Shown in pieces: positions 1 through 9,365 of a DNA stretch of 64,000 nucleotides (its first letter is position 1; the number at the start of each line of letters is the position of its first letter). The translations under genes and the position numbers were made by a program. This stretch comes from JAKAWQ01 sp963840545 (GTDB lineage Bacteria; Pseudomonadota; Alphaproteobacteria; Acetobacterales; Acetobacteraceae). The stretch spans positions 1,628,184 to 1,692,183 of the forward strand of contig CAWIZE010000002.1 of the NCBI GenBank assembly GCA_963840545.1. Reading direction: 5' to 3'. The notes below the pieces were generated by a model that saw nothing but the letters and a program-made list of their open reading frames with translations, was not told the origin of the DNA and did no database searches.

Positions 1-466
1 CGACCGGCACGAGCGCGACGAGCGCCATCTGCGGCAGGTAGCGCGCGAGATAGGGCTCCAAGGCGTCGACGCCCTCGGTGAGCGTGGCGGCGAGGTCGGC
101 GCTGCGCTCACCCGCGGTATAGGCGGGGCCTAATCCGACGATCCGGCCCATCAACGCGCGACGGAGCTCGGTCTTGACCGAAGCCGCGGCGCGGTGGGCG
201 GCAATCTCGGAAAAAAATGTAAGAACGGCTCGTAATATAAAGAGAATAAAAAGAAAAACGAGTGCCGTGGTCATCACCGGGCCGTGGCGGAAGATGACGG
301 AGTCGACGATCCGCGCAAGGAGAAAAGCCTGGACGATGACCAGCAGCCCGGCGGCGAGGCCAAGGCCGATGGCGGCGTGGAGACCCGTCCGCGCCGGCCG
401 GGCGGTGGCCAATAGCCGCCGGTCGAGCGAGCGCCGATCAAGGCGGGACGAGGGTGGGGCGGACAC
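1..466 (-). CDS. cydD: CydD-type thiol exporter ABC subunit (N-terminal part)
   Basis: Partial gene that runs off the left edge. The visible 155 residues start at a GTG (466). They contain two hydrophobic spans (about residues 32-50 and 62-78), then ELRRALMGRIVGLGP and the signature GERSADLAATLTEGVDALEP typical of the CydD/CydDC membrane domain. In the known family CydD pairs with CydC to export glutathione and cysteine to the periplasm, which is needed for cytochrome bd assembly. The ATPase half and any cydC lie outside the window. A run of A/T-rich codons near 210-250 encodes a transmembrane stretch. The start codon is the least certain part, as no strong ribosome site is visible. Confidence 0.8.
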   Translation of the reverse strand, partial: MSAPPSSRLDRRSLDRRLLATARPARTGLHAAIGLGLAAGLLVIVQAFLLARIVDSVIFRHGPVMTTALVFLFILFILRAVLTFFSEIAAHRAAASVKTELRRALMGRIVGLGPAYTAGERSADLAATLTEGVDALEPYLARYLPQMALVALVPV

Positions 467-676
467 GGCGGGCCTGCCTATCAGCCGCGCCGGCGGCGCT
501 CAATGGTTCCCCAACGCGCCACCCTGGGGGATGATCGGGTTGTCTATTTCGACCTCAGGCTCGGGACGCTGGCCTGCCCTGGCGAGGCGGCGCGGGGCGG
601 GATTGAGCCGGCGAGCCGGCGTCCTATGGTGCGATGGATCGTGCCTCATCGATGGCGTGGCAAGAAGGAGCCTGGC

Positions 677-1078
677 ATGGCGGAGAGGATCTATCCGGTC
701 ACGCACAGCGAGGCCGAGTGGCGGCGCATTCTGACGCCCGAGCAATACGCCGTGATGCGATCGCACGGGACCGAAATGCCGGGAAGCTGCGCGCTGCTCA
801 TGGAGAAGCGGCCTGGCCGGTTCTCCTGCGCGGGCTGTGGTCAGCCCTTGTTCGAATCAAAGCTGAAATTCGAAAGCGGGACGGGTTGGCCGAGCTTCAA
901 CGATCCCATCGCGGGCGCGGTTGAAACCACGCTCGATCGCGGCCACGGCATGGTTCGCACGGAGGTTCATTGCGCGACCTGCGCCAGCCATCTCGGCCAT
1001 GTCTTCGAGGATGGCCCGCCGCCGACGCATCTGCGCTATTGCATCAACGGCGTGGCGCTGCGCTTCGCCCCGGATTGA
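677..1078 (+). CDS. msrB: Peptide-methionine (R)-S-oxide reductase
   Basis: 133-residue MsrB, which reduces methionine-R-sulfoxide in proteins and so repairs oxidative damage in the cytosol. Two zinc-binding CxxC motifs are present (CAGC near residue 55, CATC near 101), as are the conserved GTGWPSF segment and the C-terminal RYCINGVALRF with the catalytic cysteine. Length is normal for a single-domain MsrB. The ATG at 677 is chosen over in-frame upstream codons because AAGAAGGAG sits 7 bases before it and family homology begins there. The gene stands alone, divergent from cydD. Confidence 0.93.
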   Translation: MAERIYPVTHSEAEWRRILTPEQYAVMRSHGTEMPGSCALLMEKRPGRFSCAGCGQPLFESKLKFESGTGWPSFNDPIAGAVETTLDRGHGMVRTEVHCATCASHLGHVFEDGPPPTHLRYCINGVALRFAPD

Positions 1079-1121
1079 ACGGGTCCCGCGATGATCTCGC
1101 GGCTGTGGGAGGGGGCCATCG

Positions 1122-1511
1122 ATGATCCGCAATTTCTCCGATCATGCGGCGAATGAGCGGACGTTCCTCGCCTGGGTGCGGACGGCGATCGCGGTGATGG
1201 CGTTCGGCTTTCTGGTGGCGCGGTTCAATCTCTTCCTGAAGATCGCGGCGCAGTCGCTGGCCGGCGGCGGGCGCGCGGTGCCGGTGCCGGGGGGCGTGTT
1301 CGGCGGCGCCGCCGGGATTGTGCTCATTGCCGCCGGCACGATGATGGTGGCGGTGGCGGCGGCCCGGTTCGTCCGCACCGGCCGGGCGATCGACAGCGCG
1401 GAGCCGCGCGCCGATGGTGCGCGGGTGGATCTGGCGCTGGCGGGGTTGATGGTGGTGCTCGGGATCGCGCTGGTGCTGTATCTCGGCCATACGCTGTTGG
1501 CGGCGCTCTGA
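1122..1511 (+). CDS. DUF202/YidH-family small membrane protein
   Basis: 129 residues with the DUF202 signature at the N-terminus (HAANERTFLAWVRTAIAVMA) followed by three hydrophobic segments (about residues 20-40, 58-82 and 105-127). DUF202/YidH proteins are inner-membrane proteins of unknown biochemical role. The gene follows msrB by 43 bases on the same strand, so the two may be co-transcribed. Nothing in the sequence suggests damage. Confidence 0.85.
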   Translation: MIRNFSDHAANERTFLAWVRTAIAVMAFGFLVARFNLFLKIAAQSLAGGGRAVPVPGGVFGGAAGIVLIAAGTMMVAVAAARFVRTGRAIDSAEPRADGARVDLALAGLMVVLGIALVLYLGHTLLAAL

Positions 1512-1588
1512 GTGGCCGGTCCAGGCCGCCCCCGACGCCTCGCGGCGGACATGACCGGATGCCGAACCTGCCCATGGCGGAGGCCGAT

Positions 1589-2608
1589 ATGTCGAAAATG
1601 CGCGCAATGATCGTTCCGGCACCCGGCGGGCGCCTGGGCATGGAGGAGCGCGACCTGCCCGCGCCCGGCCGTCACGAGGTCCGCATCCGCGTGCAGGCCT
1701 GCGGGGTCTGCCATAGTGACTCCGTCACCGTCGAAGGGCTCATGCCGGGGCTCAGCTATCCGCGCATTCCCGGCCACGAGGTGATCGGCGTGATCGACGC
1801 GCTCGGCCAGGACGTGGAAGGCTGGGAGGTGGGCGCGCGGGTCGGGGTGGGCTGGTTCGGCGGCTCGTGCGGCCATTGCGGCCATTGCCGGCGGGGCGAT
1901 GCCTTCGCCTGCGAGACCATTCACGGCGCCACCGGCGTCACCCGCGACGGCGGCTACGCCACCCATATGCTGGCGCTCGCCTCGGCGCTGGCGCACGTGC
2001 CGGAGGCGCTGGACCCGGTGGAGTCCGCCCCACTCCTCTGCGCCGGCATCACGACCTTCAACGCCCTTCGCAATTGCGGCGCGCGGCCGGGGGATGTGGT
2101 GGCGATCCATGGGGTCGGCGGCCTTGGCCACCTCGGCATACAATTCGCCGCCCGGCAGGGGTTCCGGACCGTGGCGGTCAATCGGGGGCGCGAGAAGGAA
2201 GCCCTGGCGCGGTCGCTCGGCGCGCACGACTACATCGACAGCCAAGCGGGCGATCCGGCCCAGGCGCTGGAGGCGATGGGCGGCGCCAAGGCCATCATCG
2301 CCACCGTCACCAGCGCCGAAGCCATGCAGGCGATCGCGGGCGGCCTCGGCGTCAACGGAACCATGATGGTCATCGGCGCGGTCGGCGCCCTGAGCGTCAA
2401 TTCCCTGGACCTGCTCGCAAAGCGCGCCGCGGTGCGGGGCTGGTACTCGGGCACCGCGGTCGATCAGGAGGACACGCTTCTCTTCAGTCAGCGCAACCAC
2501 GTCGCCTCGATGAACGAGGTCTTTCCGCTCGCGGAGGCCCAGGCCGCCTATGAGCGCATGATGAGCGGCAAGGCGCGCTTTCGTGTGGTGCTCAAGATCG
2601 ATGGGTAG
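1589..2608 (+). CDS. Zinc-dependent alcohol dehydrogenase (AdhP-like)
   Basis: 339-residue medium-chain dehydrogenase. The catalytic zinc ligands lie in ACGVCHSD and GHEVIG. A structural-zinc lobe has four cysteines in SCGHCGHCRRGDAFAC. The NAD(P)-binding motif GVGGLGHLGIQFA lies in the Rossmann half. These features match the AdhP/AdhA class, which oxidises primary alcohols or reduces aldehydes in the cytosol. ATG 1589 is preferred because GGCGGAGG lies 5 bases upstream. In-frame ATGs at 1559 and 1574 would add up to ten residues without homology. The exact substrate cannot be read from sequence. Confidence 0.9.
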   Translation: MSKMRAMIVPAPGGRLGMEERDLPAPGRHEVRIRVQACGVCHSDSVTVEGLMPGLSYPRIPGHEVIGVIDALGQDVEGWEVGARVGVGWFGGSCGHCGHCRRGDAFACETIHGATGVTRDGGYATHMLALASALAHVPEALDPVESAPLLCAGITTFNALRNCGARPGDVVAIHGVGGLGHLGIQFAARQGFRTVAVNRGREKEALARSLGAHDYIDSQAGDPAQALEAMGGAKAIIATVTSAEAMQAIAGGLGVNGTMMVIGAVGALSVNSLDLLAKRAAVRGWYSGTAVDQEDTLLFSQRNHVASMNEVFPLAEAQAAYERMMSGKARFRVVLKIDG

Positions 2609-2702
2609 AAAGGCCCGGGCGGCGCGGCTTGGGCCATGACCAGCGGCGCCGCGCACGATGCGGTGGTCTCGCCGTGCTTTGTCCGCCGCCGAACCCGGCC
2701 TC

Positions 2703-3941
2703 TCACGCGGCGGCGAGGGCCTGGGCCGCCGCCGCGCCCAAGAGCACGACCAGCCAGGGCGGGGCGCGCCAGAAGGCGAGGAGGACGAAGGCAGCGATCG
2801 CGATCGCGAAATCGGCGCGGGTGGCGATCGCGCTGGTCCAGACCGGCGTGTAGAGCGCGGCCAGCAGCAGGCCGACGACGGCGGCGTTGACGCCGCGGAG
2901 CGCCGACTGCACCGCCGCGGCGCGGCGGATCCGGCCCCAGAAGGGCAGCACGCCGATCAGCAGGAGGAAGGAGGGGAGGTAGATCGAGACGAGGCAGATG
3001 AGCCCGCCGAGCCAGCCGTTCGGCGCGGGGCGCATCGCCGTGCCGAGATAGGCGGCGAAGGTGAAGAGCGGGCCCGGGACCGCCTGGGCCGCGCCGTAGC
3101 CGGCGAGGAAGAGGTTGTTGCCGATCCAGCCCGGCGGCACGACCGCCTGCTGGAGCAGCGGCAGCACGACATGGCCGCCGCCGAAGACGAGGGCGCCGGC
3201 GCGATAGAAGCGCGAGACCAGCGCCACCGTGTGGCTGCCGCTGGCGGTGGCGGCGAGCGGCAGGATTGCGAGGAGGGCGGCAAAGGAGAAAAACGCGGCG
3301 AGGGCGAGCGGGCGGGGGAGCGAGAATGAGAGCCCGCCCGCGATCGTTTCCGGGGCCGGCTTGGGCGGCTCGCGGATCCAGCGCCAGCCGATCAGCCCGC
3401 CAAGGACGATCGCGCCGACCTGGCCAAGCGCGGAGGGCAGGGCGAGCGCCAGCACGGCCATGGCGATCGCGATCGTGACGCGCATGCGGTCCGGGCAGAG
3501 GGCGCGGGCCATGCCCCAGAGCGCCTGGGCGACGACCGCGACGGCGACGATCTTGAGGCCGTGCAGCCAGGGCGCCTGAGCGAGAGCGGCGAAGCGGCCG
3601 GTGCCGTACGCGAAGAGGATGAGGGCCGCGGCCGAGGGCAGGGTGAAGCCGAGCCAGGCGGCGAAGAGGCCGGGCAGGCCCGCCCGCATCAGCCCGATGC
3701 TCGCCGCGACCTGGCTGCTCGCGGGCCCGGGCAGCGACTGGCAGAGCGCCACCATGTCGGCGTACTCGGCCTCGCCGAGCCAGCGCCGGCGGATGACGAA
3801 CTCGGCGCGGAAGAAGCCGAGATGGGCGATCGGGCCGCCGAAGCTCGTGCAGCCGAGCCGGAGGAAGATGGCGAGGACCCGCGCCGCCCGGAGGCCGGGT
3901 GCCGCCTTGCATCCGCCGCACGGAGGGGCCAGAGGCTGCAT
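2703..3941 (-). CDS. chrA: Chromate transporter, two-domain CHR family
   Basis: 412-residue integral membrane protein with duplicated CHR halves. The first half has FLRLGCTSFGGPIAHLGFF and LCQSLPGPASSQVA. The second repeats the pattern in FYRAGALVFGGGHVVLPLLQ and AQAVPGPLFTFAAYLG. Long two-domain ChrA proteins export chromate from the cytosol. ATG 3941 is preceded by GAGAGGAA. The gene is divergent from the DedA-type gene and convergent with the alcohol dehydrogenase. No chrB regulator is adjacent, so regulation is unknown. Confidence 0.92.
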   Translation of the reverse strand: MQPLAPPCGGCKAAPGLRAARVLAIFLRLGCTSFGGPIAHLGFFRAEFVIRRRWLGEAEYADMVALCQSLPGPASSQVAASIGLMRAGLPGLFAAWLGFTLPSAAALILFAYGTGRFAALAQAPWLHGLKIVAVAVVAQALWGMARALCPDRMRVTIAIAMAVLALALPSALGQVGAIVLGGLIGWRWIREPPKPAPETIAGGLSFSLPRPLALAAFFSFAALLAILPLAATASGSHTVALVSRFYRAGALVFGGGHVVLPLLQQAVVPPGWIGNNLFLAGYGAAQAVPGPLFTFAAYLGTAMRPAPNGWLGGLICLVSIYLPSFLLLIGVLPFWGRIRRAAAVQSALRGVNAAVVGLLLAALYTPVWTSAIATRADFAIAIAAFVLLAFWRAPPWLVVLLGAAAAQALAAA

Positions 3942-4024
3942 CGGAACGTTCCTCTCGAATCGCCGGATCGCGCCGCGTGGTGCCCCGCGGGGGCGGCCGG
4001 CATAGCCCCAGCATAGCCAAGGCC

Positions 4025-6154
4025 ATGCACGCCTTCGTCAGCCATCTCGTCAACCATGTCGTCGCCTTCGCCGCCGACCACGCGTTGCTGGCGTACGCGC
4101 TCGGGCTGGCGCTGGCGGCCGCCGAGGCCCTGCCGGTGGTCGGCGCGCTGGTGCCGGGCACCGCCGTCATCGTCGCCTTCGGCGCCCTGATCGCTGCCGG
4201 GGCGCTCGAATTCTGGCCGCTGACCGCGGCGGCGGCGCTCGGCGCCATGCTCGGCGACGCCTTCGGCTATTGGTTCGGCCGGCGTTACAAGGACGCCGCC
4301 TTCCGCCTCTGGCCGCTGCGCAGCCATCCCGAGCTGGCCGAGCGGGGCGCGGCGCTGTTCCATCGCCTGGGCGGCACCAGCATCGTGATCGGACGGTTCA
4401 CGCCCGGGGTGCGGGCCGTGATCCCGATGCTCGCGGGCATCCTGGCGATGAAGCCCGCCCGGTTCTTCCCTCCCGACATCGTCTCGGCCGTCCTGTGGGC
4501 GGCCTCGCACGTCCTGTTCGGACTGCTGGTGGGCGCCTCGCTCGTGCTGCTGGGCGCGGTGGCCGGCCGGCTCGCCGGGCTCGCTTTGCTCCTGCTGGTG
4601 CTGGCCTACGCGGTGGTCTGGGTTTCGCGCTGGGCGATGCGCCGCCTGCCGCAGGCGCTCGGCCGGCTCGCCGAGCCGCTCGCGGCGTGGGCGGCGCGCC
4701 GGCCGGGCGGTCCGCAGCGCCTGCTCGCCCGCGCGCTCGCCACCGACCGGGCCGAGGCGTTCGGCCTCGCCGCCATGGCCGGGCTGATGGTGGGCGGCGT
4801 CTGGCTGCTGCTCGGGGCGGTGGAGGGCCTGCTCGCGCTCGAGCCGATCGCCCGGCTCGACGGGGTCGTGATGATCGGGCTCGGCACCCTCCACGCCCAA
4901 TGGGCGGACGCGGCGATGCGGCTCCTCGCCGCCACCGGCAGCGCCCCGGCGCTCGGGCTGCTCGGCGCCGGCGTGCTTCTCGTCCTCGCCCTCGAGCGCC
5001 AGTGGATGTTCGCGCTGGCCTGGATCGTCGGGCTTGCCGCCGCGCTCGCGCTCGGCCTCCTCCTGAGCCTGCTGCCGCATGCGCTGCCTGCCGCGCCGGG
5101 CGCAGGCCTGGGAGGCATAGGCCGCCCCGGGCATTGGGATGCGATGGTCGCGGCCGTGGCCTACGGGCTCGTCGGGCTCTTCGTCTCGCGGGCGGCGGCG
5201 CCGGGATTGCGCCCGGCGATCGCCAGCGGGATCAGCCTGGTCGTCGTCTTCGGCGCGGCGGCGCGGCTCTATCTCGGGCTCTCCCTCTTCTCGACCGAGG
5301 TCATCGCGATCGCCTTCGCGCTCGCCTGGCTCGGGCTCGTCGGGTTCACCGCGCAACTGCGCCGGGCGCCCGCGGGCCGCGCGCTGCCGCTCGGGCTGCT
5401 CGCCCTGGTGGTGATGCTCGCAGCACTCGGCGCCCAGGCGGGCGGAGGGGGCCTCGTCCCACCGCCGGTGCTGCCGCCGGCCCCGCCGCTCCGCGCCATG
5501 GCGCTGGCCGAATGGCGCGCCGGCGGCTGGGCGAGCCTGCCGGGCAGCCGGGTCGGGCTGCTCGGCAATTTCGCGCAGCATTTCGTCCTGCAATGGGCCG
5601 GGACGCTGCCCGCGCTCGAGCGCGGCCTGGCAGCGCAGGGCTGGCAGAAGCCGCCGCCCTGGAGTGGGGGCAGCGTGCTCGCCTGGCTCGCGCCGACCAT
5701 CGATCCGGCGGCGCTGCCGGTCCTGCCGCGCTTCGCGGACGGCATGCCGGAGGCGCTGGTGCTCGCACGGCCGGTGGCCGGCGCCCCACCGGTGGCCGGC
5801 GCCCCACCGGCGGCCGGCGCCCCACCGGTGGCCGGCGCCCCACCGGCGGCCGGCGCCCCAACGCGCCTCGTGCTGCGGCTCTGGCCGAGCGATGCGGTGG
5901 TTCTGGTGGGCGAGAGGCGGCTCCCGCTCTGGCTCGGCGCGATGTCGGAGGAGCGGTTCGTCCGCGTCGCCGGCGTGCTCACCATCCTCCGCTCGGCGCG
6001 GGCCGCTCCGAGGCCGCTGGCCGCGCTCGCCGCCGCCCTGCCGCATTCGGATGAGGTGCGGGAGAACATGGTGCCGCCGGCGCCCGGCCACCCGGCCGCC
6101 GGTGTTCTCGTCCTGCTCGGCTGGGCCGATCCGGCGCCGGCCAAGGCGCCGTGA
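4025..6154 (+). CDS. DedA / PAP2 / LssY-C multidomain membrane protein
   Basis: 709-residue polytopic membrane protein. Residues 1-200 resemble DedA/SNARE-associated proteins: the FGYWFGRRYKD segment and RFTPGVRAVIPMLAGI, which carries the conserved arginines. Residues about 250-470 form a PAP2-like six-helix region, with GRPGHWDAMVAA and the later FSTEVIAIAFALAW in place of the usual phosphatase motifs. The C-terminal third looks like the LssY C-terminal domain (GLLGNFAQHFVLQWAG, then PLWLGAMSEERF). Fusions of this kind are annotated as bifunctional DedA/phosphatidate phosphatase-like proteins, and lipid or polyprenyl-phosphate handling is inferred. An in-frame 18-bp tandem repeat interrupts the LssY-like domain. 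The start is the first ATG where DedA homology begins. Confidence 0.82.
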   Translation: MHAFVSHLVNHVVAFAADHALLAYALGLALAAAEALPVVGALVPGTAVIVAFGALIAAGALEFWPLTAAAALGAMLGDAFGYWFGRRYKDAAFRLWPLRSHPELAERGAALFHRLGGTSIVIGRFTPGVRAVIPMLAGILAMKPARFFPPDIVSAVLWAASHVLFGLLVGASLVLLGAVAGRLAGLALLLLVLAYAVVWVSRWAMRRLPQALGRLAEPLAAWAARRPGGPQRLLARALATDRAEAFGLAAMAGLMVGGVWLLLGAVEGLLALEPIARLDGVVMIGLGTLHAQWADAAMRLLAATGSAPALGLLGAGVLLVLALERQWMFALAWIVGLAAALALGLLLSLLPHALPAAPGAGLGGIGRPGHWDAMVAAVAYGLVGLFVSRAAAPGLRPAIASGISLVVVFGAAARLYLGLSLFSTEVIAIAFALAWLGLVGFTAQLRRAPAGRALPLGLLALVVMLAALGAQAGGGGLVPPPVLPPAPPLRAMALAEWRAGGWASLPGSRVGLLGNFAQHFVLQWAGTLPALERGLAAQGWQKPPPWSGGSVLAWLAPTIDPAALPVLPRFADGMPEALVLARPVAGAPPVAGAPPAAGAPPVAGAPPAAGAPTRLVLRLWPSDAVVLVGERRLPLWLGAMSEERFVRVAGVLTILRSARAAPRPLAALAAALPHSDEVRENMVPPAPGHPAAGVLVLLGWADPAPAKAP
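5773..5860 (+). repeat. 18-bp in-frame tandem repeat, about five units
   Basis: The unit GGTGGCCGGCGCCCCACC is repeated, with alternate units reading GGCGGCC. It encodes the six-residue unit (V/A)AGAPP inside the LssY-like domain of the DedA/PAP2 protein. The period is a multiple of three, so gain or loss of units would keep the frame. Confidence 0.9.
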
Positions 6155-6371
6155 GCGGGCGGTCCGCCCAGGGTCTCGGGGTTCCGCGCGGGCCGATCGT
6201 CGCGCCCGGGGCGCGGGTCGGGGAAAATGCCTATCGCGTGAGATGCCGGTTCGATATGGCTTCCGGTGGCCGCCCTGCCGCCTAGCGAAGCTGGGCCGCC
6301 GCGCGAACACGTGATTTCATCTTGAAAGCGCGCGCCTTGTAAGCTGAACGAACGCAGCCGGGATAGCCTTC

Positions 6372-8444
6372 GTGGAGTTCCAACAGGCGCTTGCGCTCCA
6401 TCGCCAGGGCCGCATGGATGATGCCGGGCGGGCCTATGAAGAGCTGCTGCGGGCCGAGCCGGCGCATCTCGATGCGCTGATCCATCTCGGGGCGCTTCGC
6501 CTCGGCCAGGGCCGTGCGGAGGAGGCGGAGGCACTGCTGCGGCGGGCCGTCAGCACGGCGCCCGGATCGCCCGAGGCGCTCGGCAACCTCGCCGCCGCAT
6601 TCCAGGCGCTGGGCCGCCACGAAGAGGCGGCCACGCAGTACGAAGCCGCGCTGGCGCTGAGGCCCGCCCTGCCGGACGCCCGCTTCGGCCTGGCCGCGTG
6701 CCTGCAGGCCTGCGGCCGGCATGAGGCGGCGCGCGCGTGCTACGAAACGATCCTCGCCGCCGAGCCCGCACACCCGGAGGCGAATTACGGGCTGGCGACG
6801 CTGCTGGCGCGGCTCGGCCGCGGCGCGGAGGCGTCCGTCCGATACCGCGCCGCCCTGGCCGCCGATCCGGACTTCGCCGAGGCAAGCTTCGGCCTCGGCA
6901 CATTGCTCGCGCGCGACGGCGGGCTGGAAGAGGCCATCCTCCGCTTCCGCCAGGCGCTCGAGGTCGATCCCGACTATACCGAGGCGCGGGCGGCGCTCGG
7001 CCTCGCGCTGGCGCGGCGCGACCGGGACGAGGAGGCGATGGCGGCATTCCACGCCGTGCTCGCCTCCGACCCGGGCCATGCCGAGGCGCATAACGGCATG
7101 GGCATGCTGCTGGAGCGCAGGCTGCGCCACGCCGAGGCGATGACGCATTACGCCGCCGTGCTGGAATCCGACCCCGGGCAGGTCCATGCCATGGCGGGCA
7201 TGGCCAACGCCATGAAGAGCACCGGGCTTCATGCGGAGGCGCTGGCGCTGGCGCGCCGGGTGCTGGCGCTGCGGCCGAATTTTTCCCCGGCCGCCGCCCT
7301 GCTCGGCTCCGTCCTGGCGGAGATGGGCGAGATGGAAGAGGCGCTGGCGGAGTGCCGCCGCGCCGTCGCGCTGGCGCCCGACCGGCCGGACTCGCTCTAC
7401 CAGCTGGCGCTGCTGGCCAAGGTGCAGCCCGGCGACGGCACGCTGGAGGCGCTGGAAGCGGCGCTGCCGGCCGCGGAAAAATTCACCGCGCGCGAGCAAT
7501 GCCTGCTCCATTTCGCCCTGGCCAAGGCGTACGACGATATCGGCGCGCGCGAGCAGGGTTTTTCCCATCTGCTGCGCGGCAACGAAATCAAGCGGTCGCA
7601 GACGCAATACGACGAGGCGGCCGTGCTGGGCGGCATGGCGCGCCTTGCCGAGATCTTCACGCCGGGGCTGCTGGCGGCGCGGCGGGGGCTCGGCGATCCG
7701 TCTTCGCTGCCGGTCTTCATCGTCGGCATGCCGCGCTCCGGCACCACGCTCATCGAGCAGGTCCTCGCCAGCCACCAAGCGGTGCATGGCGCCGGCGAGC
7801 GGACCGAGCTCACGCAGGCGGTCGTGCGCCTGAACGCCGAACGCCTGGGCGCCGCCGCGTTCCCCGATTCCGTCTGGACGCTTTCGGGCGAGGCGCTGCG
7901 CCGGATGGGCGCGGAGCATGTCGCGGCGCTGAGGGCGCTCGCCCCGGATGCGCTGCGCATCACCGACAAGATGCCCGGCAATTTCTTCTATGTCGGATTG
8001 GTCCGCCTGATCCTGCCGAACGCGCGCATCATCCATGTCCGGCGCGACCCGGTCGATACCTGTCTCTCGTGCTTTTCCAAGCTGTTCACCGGCATCCAGC
8101 CATTCGCCTACGATCTCGCGGAGCTCGGCCGCTACTATCGCGGCTATCAGCGGCTGATGGCGCATTGGCGGGAGGTCCTGCCGCCCGAGATCCTGCTGGA
8201 GGTGGAGTACGAGGCCCTGGTGGAGGATTTCGCGCCGCAGGCGCGCCGCATCGTCGCCCATTGCGGCTTGGCATGGGACCCGGCATGCCTGGATTTCTAC
8301 CACACGTCGCGGCCGGTGCGCACCGCGAGCATGGTCCAGGTGCGTCAGCCGATCTATCGCAGCTCGATCGGGCGATGGCGCCCGGATGCCGCGCTGCTGC
8401 GCCCCCTGCTCGACGGGCTGGCGGGCTCTGCTAGCTCCGGTTGA
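6372..8444 (+). CDS. TPR-repeat sulfotransferase
   Basis: 690 residues. About residues 1-350 are tandem tetratricopeptide repeats of 34 residues (pattern GR.EEA...Y..AL...P..A). The C-terminal part is a sulfotransferase domain: the PAPS-binding P-loop VGMPRSGTTLIEQVLASH is near residues 449-466 and the 3'-phosphate motif HVRRDPVDTCLS is near 555. Such proteins transfer sulfate from PAPS to an unknown acceptor, and the TPRs may present it. The GTG at 6372 begins where TPR homology begins. The stop overlaps the end of the convergent hydroxylase gene by 14 bases. Confidence 0.9.
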   Translation: MEFQQALALHRQGRMDDAGRAYEELLRAEPAHLDALIHLGALRLGQGRAEEAEALLRRAVSTAPGSPEALGNLAAAFQALGRHEEAATQYEAALALRPALPDARFGLAACLQACGRHEAARACYETILAAEPAHPEANYGLATLLARLGRGAEASVRYRAALAADPDFAEASFGLGTLLARDGGLEEAILRFRQALEVDPDYTEARAALGLALARRDRDEEAMAAFHAVLASDPGHAEAHNGMGMLLERRLRHAEAMTHYAAVLESDPGQVHAMAGMANAMKSTGLHAEALALARRVLALRPNFSPAAALLGSVLAEMGEMEEALAECRRAVALAPDRPDSLYQLALLAKVQPGDGTLEALEAALPAAEKFTAREQCLLHFALAKAYDDIGAREQGFSHLLRGNEIKRSQTQYDEAAVLGGMARLAEIFTPGLLAARRGLGDPSSLPVFIVGMPRSGTTLIEQVLASHQAVHGAGERTELTQAVVRLNAERLGAAAFPDSVWTLSGEALRRMGAEHVAALRALAPDALRITDKMPGNFFYVGLVRLILPNARIIHVRRDPVDTCLSCFSKLFTGIQPFAYDLAELGRYYRGYQRLMAHWREVLPPEILLEVEYEALVEDFAPQARRIVAHCGLAWDPACLDFYHTSRPVRTASMVQVRQPIYRSSIGRWRPDAALLRPLLDGLAGSASSG

Positions 8445-9294
8445 CCCGGGCGGGCTCGGCCAGCGCCTGCTCCCCCGCCGGGTCGCGGAGCGGATAGAGC
8501 AACTGCCCGACGAGCGAGGCGGGGAGCCGGGTATCGGTGCCGTAGGCGGCGGGCCATTCCGTGGGCAGATGATAGGTGCCGAAGATCCGGTCCATCCAGG
8601 GCAGCATCGAGGCGAAATTGCGGTCCCGGAACTGCGAACGGGTGTGATGCCAATGATGGAAGCCCGGCGTCGTGATCAGCCATTCCAGCGGGCCGAGGCG
8701 CCAGCGCACGTTGGCATGGATGAAGAAGCCCCAGACCGGGACCGCCAGCATGACGAGCGTGACGATCAGCGTGCCGCGCACGCTCTGCGGAGCGCCCAGG
8801 CCGAGGACGTAGATCGGGACCAGGCCGCACAGGCGGATGAACGCACTGTCGATCGGATGGGCGCGCGCGCTGATCAGGAAATAGACATCCTCCGGGCCGT
8901 GGTGCAGCGCATGGAAGCGCCACAGGAAGGGGATTTTGTGCGCCCAGCGATGGCCCCAATAGAAGCCAAGATCGCCGACGACGAACGCGCCAAGGGCGCG
9001 CAGCCATATCGGCCAGGCGGCGATCGCGGCATGCAGGCGCCACGGCACGAAGCGGTACGCGACGTAGGCCGCGATGGAGAGCGGAACCGCGAGCAGCAGT
9101 TGCGGCACAAGCCCCGTGATGAAGAAGAAACCGAGATCGCCGAGGACGGACTTGCGGATGACCTTCCGCTCATGGAGCGCGAAGAGATGCTCCAGCGGCA
9201 GGAAGATGACGGAGAGGATCAGCAGCCAGACGCAAAGCCTGAGCACGCTCAGGAGGATCGCGGCCAGGTGCTGGTGGTGGATGAATGCAAGCAA
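8431..9294 (-). CDS. Sterol desaturase / fatty acid hydroxylase family protein
   Basis: 287-residue membrane enzyme with several N-terminal hydrophobic spans and the di-iron histidine clusters of the family: HRWAH (near 120), HALHH (near 132) and HHWHH (near 218). The family uses O2 to hydroxylate or desaturate lipids such as sterols, carotenoids or fatty acids in the membrane. The substrate here is unknown. The inferred start is a TTG (9294) giving a 30-residue hydrophobic leader. The start is uncertain because the ribosome site is weak. Confidence 0.88.
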   Translation of the reverse strand: MLAFIHHQHLAAILLSVLRLCVWLLILSVIFLPLEHLFALHERKVIRKSVLGDLGFFFITGLVPQLLLAVPLSIAAYVAYRFVPWRLHAAIAAWPIWLRALGAFVVGDLGFYWGHRWAHKIPFLWRFHALHHGPEDVYFLISARAHPIDSAFIRLCGLVPIYVLGLGAPQSVRGTLIVTLVMLAVPVWGFFIHANVRWRLGPLEWLITTPGFHHWHHTRSQFRDRNFASMLPWMDRIFGTYHLPTEWPAAYGTDTRLPASLVGQLLYPLRDPAGEQALAEPARVNRS

Positions 9295-9365
9295 GGGACT
9301 GTCCTGGTTGGGTCGCCCGCTTCCCGCGCCGGAGCCTCATCCGGGCGCCTCGGCTTGCTTGCCGA